DNA from: Bacteroides timonensis
Lineage (GTDB): Bacteria; Bacteroidota; Bacteroidia; Bacteroidales; Bacteroidaceae
Assembly (NCBI RefSeq): GCF_000513195.1
Contig: NZ_CBVI010000002.1
Coordinates: forward strand, 20,144 to 84,143
Reading direction: 5' to 3'
DNA: 64,000 nt
Below the pieces are notes generated by a model. That model saw nothing but the letters and a program-made list of their open reading frames with translations, was not told where the DNA came from and ran no database searches. Positions 45,913 through 55,581 of this stretch are shown in pieces (position 1 is the first letter of the stretch; the number at the start of each line of letters is the position of its first letter). Made by a program: the position numbers and the translations under genes.

Positions 45913-46743
45913 TCAATTATTTATACTCTGATTGTATGGGCTCAAGCGTTCCACATGGTAAACCCTGCATCCTGCCGGAACTTCTACCGGACAGGCTTCG
46001 GTAACGTCTTCCCAAAAGTCCATATATTCCATTACAGACATTCTGGTGAGACCAGGACCATTGAAAGTGTAGAAATGCTCTTCATTATTATACTTAAACA
46101 GCAGGCCTAAACGTTCCACTTCACCGTCAACAACCGGCACTCTTTCGTACCGCCCTATCATAGGAGCAATAGCAGAATCATCCGGACGAACACGTAAAGT
46201 TCCTTTTTCCCACATCTCAGATTCGTTATCCGGTATCATCTCATAGCATCCTCCCACTTTTACGGTAAAGAAGTCGGCGAATGCATCCGCTATATTCTTC
46301 TTTTGCTCTTCCGTTGCCTCCCCGGTAAGCACAATGCCGTCCTTTGCCTTATACAAAACAAATTTCACACACTCATCTACTTTCACTCGCAGCATTGCCG
46401 AAGAACCACTACCGTCTCTTACCGTTATCGCAGTCTCACCTTGTGCTTTAGGAGTAACCAATATGCGCTGATAACCATTTTCATTTTTCACAAAAGCAGC
46501 GGTTACCACAGCATCGTCGCCGTTTATTATGGCATAGTTGCCATCACCTCCATCCACACCGACAATAATACCTTCCGGTTTACTCAAATAGAGATTCACG
46601 GAACCGATCAGGTTATCACAAGTCCCAACCTGGTAAATAGGCGCCTCTCCCGTAAAAAATACCATATCACGATAATCATCCTCGCATGCAGTACCCACAA
46701 ACAAGAGTGAAATCAACATTAGAATAGAATAGATGTGTTTCAT
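45913..46743 (-). CDS. Lipoprotein with Ig-like domain, unknown function
   Basis: 276 aa: signal peptide with lipobox near 17-20 (G-T-A-C-E-D-D), then about 100 residues resembling a bacterial Ig-like fold (V-T-P-K-A-Q-G-E-T-A-I-T-V-R-D). An acidic second half carries several Cys residues. No family recognised with certainty. Gene stands alone on the minus strand. Secretion to the outer membrane is well supported; function is not. Confidence 0.7.
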   Translation of the reverse strand: MKHIYSILMLISLLFVGTACEDDYRDMVFFTGEAPIYQVGTCDNLIGSVNLYLSKPEGIIVGVDGGDGNYAIINGDDAVVTAAFVKNENGYQRILVTPKAQGETAITVRDGSGSSAMLRVKVDECVKFVLYKAKDGIVLTGEATEEQKKNIADAFADFFTVKVGGCYEMIPDNESEMWEKGTLRVRPDDSAIAPMIGRYERVPVVDGEVERLGLLFKYNNEEHFYTFNGPGLTRMSVMEYMDFWEDVTEACPVEVPAGCRVYHVERLSPYNQSINN

Positions 46744-46836
46744 TGTTTTAGTCTTTTTATATCGGATTCATATAATGAAAATGCAGTAAATAGTTAATTA
46801 CTGCATGCGAACAGATATTTTTTTAATCCCAGCTAT

Positions 46837-48255
46837 TTATACGATTTGTTCTTTCGGGTAATTCACCAGATACAAAGTACCTGTGGCACGGGTAAAAGCC
46901 GTATATAACCAGCGGAAATAATCCGGTGTCAAATATTCATCCGTCATATACCCCTGGTCAAGAAATACATTCTTCCATTGCCCACCCTGCGCTTTATGGC
47001 AAGTAACGGCATAAGCATACTTCACTTGCAAAGCATTATAATGCGGATCAGCCTTCATCTTTTTCATCCGTTCGCGCTTTACAGGAATGTCAGCATAATC
47101 TTCGAGCACAGCATAAAACAGCCTGTCATTGTCCGCTTTAGGCAAAGCCGGCGCATCACTATGCAAAGTATCTAACAATAGATTAACTTCCAGTTCAAAA
47201 TCCCCGTAATCAGGAAAAGTGAGCAGAACTTCTGCAAAACGGAAACCATACAACTCACGTGTACGACGCATCCGGTGAAGAACAGCTATCTCACCATTGG
47301 CAATGAAATCCATTTCTTTACTTTTTTCTGTCCAGTAGTAATTATTCTTTGCTACCATCAGCAAGTCGCCCGTGTTCAATTCATCTTCCCGCCAAAGGAT
47401 TTGCGCGCGTATACCATTATTATAGATATTCGCACGCTTATTGGAACGGCATACGACAATGGTTTCATCCATCCCGTCACGGTCGTAGCAAGTGCTCAAC
47501 GTATCTATCAGTTCATCGCCCGGAACTACCTTTATATCAGCGAACCCCGATACCTTTATCTTTGGCAGACTCTCGCAGGTATCTTCAGCTATAAGTTGGC
47601 GCAACCGGGTAGCATTCCATAATATACCGGAGTCCTGCACCTGACGTACTACCTGCGTCAAATCTACCTCTATCACCTCCAGCCCATAACCTTTCAGTGC
47701 CTCGGCAAACAAGGCAGGACTCTGTTCTTCACCCACCGGAGGAAGCTGCGCCGTATCCCCCATCAGTATCAATCGACATCCTGTACCGGAATAAACAAAC
47801 TGTATCAAATCGTCCAGCAAACGCCCTGTACCAAACACAGCACCGGATAACCCCTCGTTCGAAATCATCGAAGCCTCATCCACTATATATAAGGTATGAG
47901 TAGTCAAATTATCGTTTACAGAGAAGTTACTCACCTCATTGGAGAAAGACTGCTGACGGTAAATCTTTTTGTGAATAGTAAACGCCGGATGCCCCGCATA
48001 AGCCGAAAAGACTTTCGCCGCCCGCCCCGTAGGAGCCAACAGAATTGACTTCTGTTGCAACTTATCCAATGTCCGTACCAGCGCTCCGACCAGCGAAGTT
48101 TTTCCTGTACCAGCATATCCGCGCAGCACAAAAACCGCATCATTACGGGGAGATAACAAGAAGGCAGCTAATGATTTTAGTACTATTTCTTGCTCAAAAG
48201 TTGGTTCATAAGGAAAATTTTCCTTAATTTGCGTTTCTAAATAGTTATTTATCAT
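46837..48255 (-). CDS. RecD-like ATP-dependent DNA helicase (SF1)
   Basis: 472 aa. Walker A G-Y-A-G-T-G-K-T-S (46-54), Walker B V-D-E-A-S-M-I, motif III G-D-T-A-Q-L-P-P-V, and the C-terminal UvrD_C_2 part with V-T-C-H-K-A-Q-G-G-Q-W and T-A-F-T-R-A-T. It is a compact RecD2/Dda-type helicase without the long N-terminal extension of classical RecD2. All SF1 motifs are intact. Likely role in recombination or replication repair. Confidence 0.88.
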   Translation of the reverse strand: MINNYLETQIKENFPYEPTFEQEIVLKSLAAFLLSPRNDAVFVLRGYAGTGKTSLVGALVRTLDKLQQKSILLAPTGRAAKVFSAYAGHPAFTIHKKIYRQQSFSNEVSNFSVNDNLTTHTLYIVDEASMISNEGLSGAVFGTGRLLDDLIQFVYSGTGCRLILMGDTAQLPPVGEEQSPALFAEALKGYGLEVIEVDLTQVVRQVQDSGILWNATRLRQLIAEDTCESLPKIKVSGFADIKVVPGDELIDTLSTCYDRDGMDETIVVCRSNKRANIYNNGIRAQILWREDELNTGDLLMVAKNNYYWTEKSKEMDFIANGEIAVLHRMRRTRELYGFRFAEVLLTFPDYGDFELEVNLLLDTLHSDAPALPKADNDRLFYAVLEDYADIPVKRERMKKMKADPHYNALQVKYAYAVTCHKAQGGQWKNVFLDQGYMTDEYLTPDYFRWLYTAFTRATGTLYLVNYPKEQIV

Positions 48256-48307
48256 TTTTGTAATAGAAAAAAGTTACAGGAACTATCGCCATTAGAATTA
48301 TTTATTT

Positions 48308-48315
48308 TATTTTTG
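48308..48315 (+). promoter_or_regulatory. Candidate -7 box before the gene at 48351
   Basis: TATTTTTG fits TAnnTTTG, 35 bases before the ATG. No -33 match. Confidence 0.4.
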
Positions 48316-48350
48316 CGGTACGAATATAACAACTAAAAAACATATTTATC

Positions 48351-49037
48351 ATGAAAACAGTATTTAATATCGTTTTAGGCTTGTGTGCAGTGGTACTGAT
48401 CTACATCTGCTATACCAGCGTTATGGGTCCTATTAATTTCGAAAAGGCTAGAAAGCACAGAGAGAAGGCAGTTATTGCCCGCTTAATGGACATCCGTAAA
48501 GCACAGCAGGAGTATCGTAACTTGAACCACCAACAGTACACGGCAAGTTTCGACACTTTGATTGACTTCGTTAAAAATCAGAAGTTGCCGTTCATCTTCA
48601 AACAAGGTGAATTGAATGACAAGCAGTTGGAAGACGGTATGACAGAAAGAAAAGCTATTGCCATTATCAACAAAGCTAAGAAAACCGGTAAATACGATGA
48701 AGTAAAGAAAGCAGGCTTGGAAAACTTCAAGCGTGACACCATGTGGGTTGCAGTATTGGATACAGTATTCCCCAAAGGTTTCAATCCTGATTCTATGAGA
48801 TATGTCCCTTACGGTGGCGGCGCACAATTCGAAATGGCTATCAAGAACGATACAGCTAAATCCGGTGCTCCTTTCTGTCTGCTCGAAGTTAAGACTCCGT
48901 ATGAAACTTACCTGGGTGGTCTGGACAAGCAAGAAATTGCTAACATGAAAGACGTACAAACTAAGTTGGGTAAATACTGCGGTCTGATGATCGGTAGCTT
49001 GGAAACTGCTAACAATAACGCAGGTAACTGGGAATAA
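48351..49037 (+). CDS. Conserved membrane-anchored hypothetical protein
   Basis: 228 aa with one N-terminal membrane helix (5-24), then a charged coiled helix (30-60) and a soluble domain with no motif recognised. Layout resembles type IV pilin-like or pseudopilin proteins, but no prepilin cleavage motif is seen. It is followed after 20 bases by DUF3822 and rsmD, an order common in Bacteroidales. Confidence 0.7.
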   Translation: MKTVFNIVLGLCAVVLIYICYTSVMGPINFEKARKHREKAVIARLMDIRKAQQEYRNLNHQQYTASFDTLIDFVKNQKLPFIFKQGELNDKQLEDGMTERKAIAIINKAKKTGKYDEVKKAGLENFKRDTMWVAVLDTVFPKGFNPDSMRYVPYGGGAQFEMAIKNDTAKSGAPFCLLEVKTPYETYLGGLDKQEIANMKDVQTKLGKYCGLMIGSLETANNNAGNWE

Positions 49038-49057
49038 TTCCCTATCCGCAACACTGT

Positions 49058-49837
49058 ATGATAGAAACGATTGACTTTAGTAAATCGGAACAATATACGT
49101 TATCCATCCGCCTCAGTGCGGATGGATTTTCTTTTTCTGTATTCAACCCTCTGGGTGAAGGCGAGCTCTCTTTCTTTGACCAGAAAGTAGAAGAATCACT
49201 CTCCCTCACAGCCAATCTAAAACAGACTTTCCGTGAAGTGGAATGGCTTAAACACCCTTATCGCCGGGTAAATATACTCATGGCGGACAAGCGCTTCACC
49301 CTCGTGCCGCTGGAGTTCTTTGAAGACGAACAGACGGAAACACTTTTTTATCATAACCACCCGAAACGGGAAAACGAAATTGTGCAATACAACATTCTGC
49401 GAAAGAATAATGCCGTAGTATTGTTCAGTATGGACAAGAGTGCCCGTTCTTTCCTATGCGAACAATATCCCGATGTAAGATTTTATTCACAGGCAAGTTC
49501 GTTCATCGAACATTTCTCCAGCAAAAGCCGCCTGGGCAACAGCCGGAAAATGTACGTGCATCTGCGGAAAGATGCCGCCGACCTGTATTGCTACGACCGC
49601 AATCACCTGTTGCTTGCCAACTCTTTTGAATGTAAACAGACAGCGGACCGCATCTATTACCTATTATATATATGGAAGCAACTCGGCTTTGAACAGGAAC
49701 GTGACGAAATGCACCTCACCGGTGAATTGTCCGACAAAGAAGCTTTGCTCAGTGAACTACGAAAATTCATCCGGCAGGTATTCATCATGAACCCTGCCAC
49801 TAACCTCGACCTACAAGCAATAACCACATGCGAGTAA
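49058..49837 (+). CDS. DUF3822 protein
   Basis: A 259-aa protein of the DUF3822 family, a Bacteroidota-specific group with a predicted actin-like fold. Start I-E-T-I-D-F-S-K-S-E-Q-Y-T-L-S-I-R and Y-V-H-L-R-K near 167 match family features. It regularly precedes rsmD. Function unknown. Overlaps rsmD by ten bases. Confidence 0.75.
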   Translation: MIETIDFSKSEQYTLSIRLSADGFSFSVFNPLGEGELSFFDQKVEESLSLTANLKQTFREVEWLKHPYRRVNILMADKRFTLVPLEFFEDEQTETLFYHNHPKRENEIVQYNILRKNNAVVLFSMDKSARSFLCEQYPDVRFYSQASSFIEHFSSKSRLGNSRKMYVHLRKDAADLYCYDRNHLLLANSFECKQTADRIYYLLYIWKQLGFEQERDEMHLTGELSDKEALLSELRKFIRQVFIMNPATNLDLQAITTCE

Positions 49838-50376
49838 TCAGCGGAATATATAAAAGAAGAAGATTTGACGTGCCCCGTACCTTCAAGGCACGGCCCACAA
49901 CAGATTTTGCCAAAGAGAATCTGTTCAATGTACTTGCCAACTATCTGGATTTTGAGGACGGAGTATCCGCACTCGATCTCTTTGCAGGAACCGGCAGCAT
50001 CAGCATCGAACTGGTATCACGGGGTTGCGACCGCGTAATCAGCGTTGAAAAAGACCGGGACCACCATGCTTTCATCTGTAAGATAATGCAAGAGGTAAAG
50101 ACCGATAAATGTATCCCTATCCGTGGCGATGTATTCAAATTCATCAAAGGAGGACGTGAACAGTTCGATTTTATCTTTGCCGATCCTCCGTACGAATTGC
50201 AGGGATTGGAAACCATTCCTAATCTTATCTTCGAAAACAATCTCTTGAAAGAGGAAGGCTTGCTTGTATTGGAACATGGAAAGAAAGATAACTTCGAAGA
50301 TCATCCGAACTTTGTAGAGAGACGGGTATATGGCAGTGTGAACTTCTCGATATTTATTCTTCATTCTTCATTATAA
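49828..50376 (+). CDS. rsmD: 16S rRNA (guanine966-N2)-methyltransferase
   Basis: 182 aa. R-V-I-S-G-x-x-K and the P-R-T-F-K-A-R-P-T-T-D block at the N terminus, SAM loop D-L-F-A-G-T-G-S, and catalytic F-A-D-P-P-Y. Normal length. Its 3' end overlaps the convergent cardiolipin synthase gene by six bases. Confidence 0.93.
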   Translation: MRVISGIYKRRRFDVPRTFKARPTTDFAKENLFNVLANYLDFEDGVSALDLFAGTGSISIELVSRGCDRVISVEKDRDHHAFICKIMQEVKTDKCIPIRGDVFKFIKGGREQFDFIFADPPYELQGLETIPNLIFENNLLKEEGLLVLEHGKKDNFEDHPNFVERRVYGSVNFSIFILHSSL

Positions 50377-51810
50377 AAGCGGTGCCATCAGTCGCACCAC
50401 ACTCTCGGCAGCTTTCCGCCACCAGGGACGCTTCACCCAGTTTTTAAGAAAGATCTGCACACACTCGCGTTGATCCTGAAGAAAGATTTCACGCATTTGC
50501 AGTGCAGTTTCAGTATCATAAATAAAAGCGTTCACCTCAAAATTATGCTCGAAGCTGCGGAAGTCCACATTGGTAGAGCCAACAGTAGTAAGTTCATCAT
50601 CCGACACCATCAGTTTGGAGTGCAGAAAACCTATCTTATAAAAATAAACTTTCACACCAGCCTGCAATACATCTGCCAGATAGGAACAAGAACCTAAATG
50701 CGTAAGGCGATTGTCCGCACGCAAGGGCAGCATCAGTCGAACATCAACTCCTGCCAATGCGGCCGTTTGCATGGCAGCCAGTATCTGTTCCGTAGGCAAG
50801 AAGTAAGGGGTCTGTATATAGAAATATTTCTTCGCACCGGAAATTGCCATACTCAATCCTTGCATAATTTCTTTCCAGGGACCGATAGGATCACTCGTCA
50901 CAATCTGTACTAACGAATTACCCGATGCCTCCATTTTCGGGAAATAACGGGAGGCACTGATCAAAGTACGGTCTACAAAATACCAGTCGAGCAAGAAAGC
51001 GGTCTGCAAGCCATGCACGGCTTTGCCTTCCAATAAAAGATGCGTATCGCGCCAAATACCCCATGAAAACCCACGCATATAGCGTTCTGCCAGATTCATC
51101 CCACCCACAAAACCGATTCGCCCGTCAATCACAACAATCTTACGGTGGTTGCGATAGTTCACTTTGCTGGTGAACAGGGGGAAACGTACTTTCAGAAAGC
51201 TGCGTACCTCGATACCTGCCGAACGCATTTCATCATAGAAACGGTTGGGCACATGCCAGCATCCTACATCATCATAGATGACACGCACCTCAACGCCCGC
51301 CCGTACTTTCTCTATCAGTACATCCCGCACCATTCGCCCGATGGCATCATCCTCAAAAATATAAAATTCAATATGGATATGTTGCCGGGCTTTAGCCAGT
51401 TCCCGCAACAGGGATTGCAACATGGAAGCACCGCTGGTATAAGTCTCTACACGGTTGCCGTCAAAAGGAAACGCCTGGGTTGTATTGCGAAATAAAGAAA
51501 TGAGCCGGCTATAAGCTATAGGCAAGGTAGTGGCATCCTGCGCCAGATATTCCACCATCGGTTTATTCAACAGACGGTTATAAATCTTCTGCTCTATTAT
51601 TCGCTCGCGCCTCCGGCTACGCCCGAAAAAGAAGTAAAAGACCAGTCCCACAACAGGCAGAAACATCAATACCAATATCCATGCCAGTGTCTTCACCGGA
51701 TTACGATTGTCGAGAATGATAACAACAATTGTTCCGATGATAGCGCCAAAGTAAATAATATCAAAGGCGACGGTAGCTACTTGGTTTAGTATATAGTTCC
51801 AGTCAATCAC
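50371..51810 (-). CDS. cls: Cardiolipin synthase
   Basis: A 479-aa phospholipase-D-family enzyme of the inner membrane. Two N-terminal membrane helices (about 12-32 and 40-62). First HKD motif with His222, Lys224, Asp229 (N-H-R-K-I-V-V-I-D); second H-S-K-L-M-V-S-D-D near 390-400. Makes cardiolipin from phosphatidylglycerol. Full length. Confidence 0.93.
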   Translation of the reverse strand: MIDWNYILNQVATVAFDIIYFGAIIGTIVVIILDNRNPVKTLAWILVLMFLPVVGLVFYFFFGRSRRRERIIEQKIYNRLLNKPMVEYLAQDATTLPIAYSRLISLFRNTTQAFPFDGNRVETYTSGASMLQSLLRELAKARQHIHIEFYIFEDDAIGRMVRDVLIEKVRAGVEVRVIYDDVGCWHVPNRFYDEMRSAGIEVRSFLKVRFPLFTSKVNYRNHRKIVVIDGRIGFVGGMNLAERYMRGFSWGIWRDTHLLLEGKAVHGLQTAFLLDWYFVDRTLISASRYFPKMEASGNSLVQIVTSDPIGPWKEIMQGLSMAISGAKKYFYIQTPYFLPTEQILAAMQTAALAGVDVRLMLPLRADNRLTHLGSCSYLADVLQAGVKVYFYKIGFLHSKLMVSDDELTTVGSTNVDFRSFEHNFEVNAFIYDTETALQMREIFLQDQRECVQIFLKNWVKRPWWRKAAESVVRLMAPLL

Positions 51811-51878
51811 AAAAGCAAATATAGAGAAAATAAAAGAATTCCTGTTTTTTTAATGGAAAAAAGAAAAAACAGAATCCC

Positions 51879-51910
51879 CTTCCATCTCTTTCAGCGAAAG
51901 CGAATGGAAG
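51879..51910 (-). terminator. Terminator of the beta-barrel gene
   Basis: CTTCCAT (51879-51885) with ATGGAAG (51904-51910). Read on the minus strand it runs into TTCTGTTTTTTCTTTTTT. Confidence 0.7.
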
Positions 51911-51943
51911 GAGAAACTTATAATAATAACTGGTCAGTTTACT

Positions 51944-54847
51944 TTAAAAACGGCGTCCGCCAAATCCACCGGGACGTCCACCAGGTCCGCCAGGACCACC
52001 AAATCCACCTCTACCCATCTTCTCACGGGCAGCCTTGTTACCAAAGATATTCAGGCGATAGATAAAGTGCACCATACAGTAGCTGTTAACACCATTGTAC
52101 TCCGAAACCGAACGACCATCTGCCGTCAATGAACGGCTAATGTTACTTTGTTGTTTCAGGATATCATACATTTCAAAACTTATCGTTGCCGCACCTTTCA
52201 GGAAAGTCTGCGAGAGTTGTGCATTCCAGATCAGCTCATTACGGTTCATACTTGAATCCGTATAACCACGACGACTCTGATTGGCGATATTGGTAGTGAA
52301 AGTCATGTTCCACGGAGCCATCAACTGAGTATTGGCACCATAAGAGAAAGTATAAGGTTCCTGGTTATTGTCCGGACGCAGTTTATTACGTTCAGCAGTG
52401 TAAGAAATAGAACCGTTCAAACCGAATTCGAACCAATCATTACGGTAAGCGCCATTCAAACGTTCACTCAGTGTCAAGCCCGTTGTCGTATTCTTATCAT
52501 CAACTTTGGTTTCCTGATTATACAGATACGCCACATTATTCTGATAATTGATATTAGAGAATGAATTGATGGTATACTTCTTATTCTTCAGCGCCGTATT
52601 GAACCCGAACATACCGAATGCGCTCCAGTTGCCATTGATATTCTTCGGCGTTGTGGTTCGTCCACCGGTCTGTTCATTGTATTCGGTACTGTTACTGATG
52701 CTGTTCTGCGTAGCCGAGAAACTGGCATGCGTCATGATACCCCGTTGAAGTTCTGCATTATACGTATTGTAGAACAAACGCATAGAGTGCGTGAAAGAAG
52801 GCTTCAAGCCCGGGTTACCAACACGGATATTCAACGGATTGGAGTTGTCCACAATCGGCAACAGGTTTTCCATACTCGGCTGACCGGTACGTCCGCGATA
52901 GTTAAAGCGCAACTGGCTTACCTTGGAGAAGCGATAACGGAAATCGACATTCGGAGCAAAATTGAATACGGAACGCGTCGTATCGATCATATAATTTCCT
53001 TTCTTATAAGAAAGCTTGGAACTCTGTGGTTGGAAAGATATACCTGCACTCAACTGATACTTTTCACGAATGAAACGCAGCGATACGGATGCATCATGAT
53101 TATAGTATCTGTATTCGGCATATTTACCTAAGCTATCCACTGCATGATTCTCGTAACCGGCAGGCAACGGTTCGCCAATTCCCCACTCCGGACTAATCTG
53201 ATACAAATCATAAGTCGTCTTGTCACTCTCGCTGTATTTATACTGGAACTGATAGCTGAATTGCAGGAAAGTGGCCCGTGCAATCGGTTCGCTATACGTA
53301 ATTTGCGCACTATAATTATAGTTATTGGTCGGAGTAGTGATATACTGATTACGAATCAAAGTAGAGTCCGGGTTCGTAGGAATCTGATAGTAACGTGTCG
53401 TAGATTCCGTGTACTGATTATTGTCATTATCGCCATAGCCGAAGCGTCCGCGGAATGTAATGTTACGTCCTTTATCATTCAGCTTACGGTTAATCTGCAA
53501 AGTCGCATCTGTCGAAATGCTCTTGCTGTCGGAAAGCGTACCGCTGTTTGTAGCATTTACACGTATCTCTTTCAACGGGTCTACGCTACTTATTGCATCA
53601 AAATCAAGATAATCATTCGGGTTAGCAACCAAACTGAACGGGTCAGCATTAAAGGTTCCCGACAATGAGCTCGAAACATTATCCGTCTTACCATAAGAGA
53701 AGTTCGGGCGGAAAATGATATTCGTCATTGAATCCGGCTTCCACTCCATACGGAAATCGGCTCTGAATGTAGAATTCTTGTTCCGGTTGACTGAGTTGGA
53801 GTTGGAATATGAATTACCATTCTGCAAGAAGCGCTCGGACGAGTTGATATTAGAGATATCAGCGTCATTATAATTATATTGGGCACTTCCTCCCAGTTCT
53901 ATCTTCTTATTCTCTGTGGCAAAACTGATACCCAATTCTTTAGGCGCGTTCAAACCATTGTTACGACGCCAGCGGGGACCACCTCCACCACCTGAAAAGC
54001 CCTGGTTATTCACGTTATTGGTAGAACCAATGACGGTTACCTGTGTCTTATCCACAAAATGATTTACATTTAAACGGGCTGCGTAGCGGTCTTCAGTACC
54101 CACGGCTGCATCTGCATTACCAAACCATCCACGGTTCATACCTTTCTTCACCGTCAAGTCAAGGACGGTTTCTTCCTCGCCGTCATCAATACCCGTGATA
54201 CGTGCCAGGTCCGACTGCTTGTCATATGTCTTCAGCTTATCGATCATCTCCACCGGCAAGTTCTTCAAGCCCGTTTTCACGTCTCCACCAAAGAATTCCT
54301 TTCCATCTACCATGATCTTTTTCAACTCCTTACCATTGATTTTCACGTTACCGTCATCATCAATTTCGGCACCGGGGAGTTTCTTCACCAGCTCTTCCAG
54401 CATGGCCCCTTCCGGTGTGCGGTAAGCACTGGAATTGTACATTAACGTATCTTCCACTACCTGTACTTGCGGAGCTTCTGCGGTAATCACCGCTTCTGCC
54501 AGCATCACGGCATCTGTCTTCAGAGCCAGCGTACCTACATTCTTATTGAGATTTTGAGCCGACAGTTGCAAAGGAAGCACTGTAGGTTGGAAACCGATAT
54601 AGGAAACTTTCAATACATACTTCCCGGCCTTCACTTTGGGTAAAGTGAAATATCCCTGTGCTGTAGTGGCGATACCCGCCGCAAATGCACTGTCCGGTAA
54701 CGAAAGTAACTGTACTGTGGCTTGTACTGCGGGCTCTTTCGTGTCATCCTCGATGACACGCCCCGCTACGGTAATGTTCTTAGTCTGTGAGAAAGCGGAA
54801 AGTGCGGTTGTCAGCAATAACACTGTTCCGATGATTACTTTTTTCAT
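51944..54847 (-). CDS. Outer-membrane beta-barrel protein, TonB-receptor-like
   Basis: 967 aa. Signal peptide (1-20); carboxypeptidase-regulatory-like beta-sandwich (about 25-110, V-A-G-R-V-I-E-D-D-T-K-E-P); plug-like region (about 130-240, with K-K-I-M-V-D-G-K-E-F-F-G-G-D); and a long barrel typical of the OMP_b-brl_3 group. The C terminus is a striking Gly/Pro/Arg-rich stretch (about 945-967) instead of an aromatic beta-signal strand. No SusD partner follows, so it is probably not a glycan importer. Substrate unknown. Confidence 0.82.
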   Translation of the reverse strand: MKKVIIGTVLLLTTALSAFSQTKNITVAGRVIEDDTKEPAVQATVQLLSLPDSAFAAGIATTAQGYFTLPKVKAGKYVLKVSYIGFQPTVLPLQLSAQNLNKNVGTLALKTDAVMLAEAVITAEAPQVQVVEDTLMYNSSAYRTPEGAMLEELVKKLPGAEIDDDGNVKINGKELKKIMVDGKEFFGGDVKTGLKNLPVEMIDKLKTYDKQSDLARITGIDDGEEETVLDLTVKKGMNRGWFGNADAAVGTEDRYAARLNVNHFVDKTQVTVIGSTNNVNNQGFSGGGGGPRWRRNNGLNAPKELGISFATENKKIELGGSAQYNYNDADISNINSSERFLQNGNSYSNSNSVNRNKNSTFRADFRMEWKPDSMTNIIFRPNFSYGKTDNVSSSLSGTFNADPFSLVANPNDYLDFDAISSVDPLKEIRVNATNSGTLSDSKSISTDATLQINRKLNDKGRNITFRGRFGYGDNDNNQYTESTTRYYQIPTNPDSTLIRNQYITTPTNNYNYSAQITYSEPIARATFLQFSYQFQYKYSESDKTTYDLYQISPEWGIGEPLPAGYENHAVDSLGKYAEYRYYNHDASVSLRFIREKYQLSAGISFQPQSSKLSYKKGNYMIDTTRSVFNFAPNVDFRYRFSKVSQLRFNYRGRTGQPSMENLLPIVDNSNPLNIRVGNPGLKPSFTHSMRLFYNTYNAELQRGIMTHASFSATQNSISNSTEYNEQTGGRTTTPKNINGNWSAFGMFGFNTALKNKKYTINSFSNINYQNNVAYLYNQETKVDDKNTTTGLTLSERLNGAYRNDWFEFGLNGSISYTAERNKLRPDNNQEPYTFSYGANTQLMAPWNMTFTTNIANQSRRGYTDSSMNRNELIWNAQLSQTFLKGAATISFEMYDILKQQSNISRSLTADGRSVSEYNGVNSYCMVHFIYRLNIFGNKAAREKMGRGGFGGPGGPGGRPGGFGGRRF

Positions 54848-54946
54848 GCGCCTGTTTTTTATGAAACAAAATGTCTGTTTTTATACTGTTTCATTTGACA
54901 AGCTTTCAATGGAAAAGTTTAATGAGGTTTAAATAAAATATTCTAA

Positions 54947-55360
54947 TTATCGACGATCTCGCTTAAACAATCTATCAACTGCCGCTTTTTTTATACCAAA
55001 TTCCAGGCAAAGAACATTCAGTATCAGAAAGATCAGAAAAGAAGAAGTATCCACACTCATGATGTCTCCTTTCGCCAGGCGATAGAGCATACCGCCAAAG
55101 ATGAATAATACGGTCAGGAACATGGCATTACGTGTAGCCCTATTACGGACCTGCTCAGTTTCCTTATTCTCGTTCTTGGTGTAGGCAAACAGAATCATCA
55201 ATGCGCCAAGCATCATCAGCAGCTTAGAACATTCTTTATAAAACAAGAGGTTGGAATCCGTCATTTTCCCCAGCATCAACATCAGGAACGGAAGAAACAG
55301 TGCCAAAGCTATCACAAAATATCCTAATAGACGACAATAAACTGGTAGTAATGCTCTCAT
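54947..55360 (-). CDS. Four-helix membrane protein, unknown
   Basis: 137 aa with four hydrophobic segments (about 8-31, 43-61, 77-94, 103-122) and a basic C terminus. No family recognised. It is 99 bases upstream of the beta-barrel gene on the same strand and could share its transcript. Confidence 0.65.
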   Translation of the reverse strand: MRALLPVYCRLLGYFVIALALFLPFLMLMLGKMTDSNLLFYKECSKLLMMLGALMILFAYTKNENKETEQVRNRATRNAMFLTVLFIFGGMLYRLAKGDIMSVDTSSFLIFLILNVLCLEFGIKKAAVDRLFKRDRR

Positions 55361-55364
55361 TTTA

Positions 55365-55575
55365 AAATTACGAATTATGAATTACTAATTATAAATTATA
55401 GATTGTGGGGGGCAGATGGCAGAAACATCATGTCAGCCCATCGATTTTCGATGGGCAAAGATAACGTTTTATTGCCAAAAGAGCTATCTTTGTACCACAA
55501 TTAACAAAGAAGGTATCCATCTCTTTCATAATTTAGAATCCACAATCAGTAATTTATAATTCGTAATTTGTAATT
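55365..55575. repeat. AT-rich inverted repeats bracketing the aroB promoter
   Basis: Left arm about 55366-55408 and right arm about 55539-55575 are imperfect inverted copies (CCACAATC, then TAATTTATAATT and GTAATT blocks). Between them lie a perfect 9-bp palindrome with a 3-nt loop (55436-55456, GCCCATCGA/TCGATGGGC) and the -7 box TATCTTTG (55485-55492). The layout resembles a small MITE carrying or capturing the promoter. Confidence 0.5.
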
Positions 55576-55581
55576 AATCAG

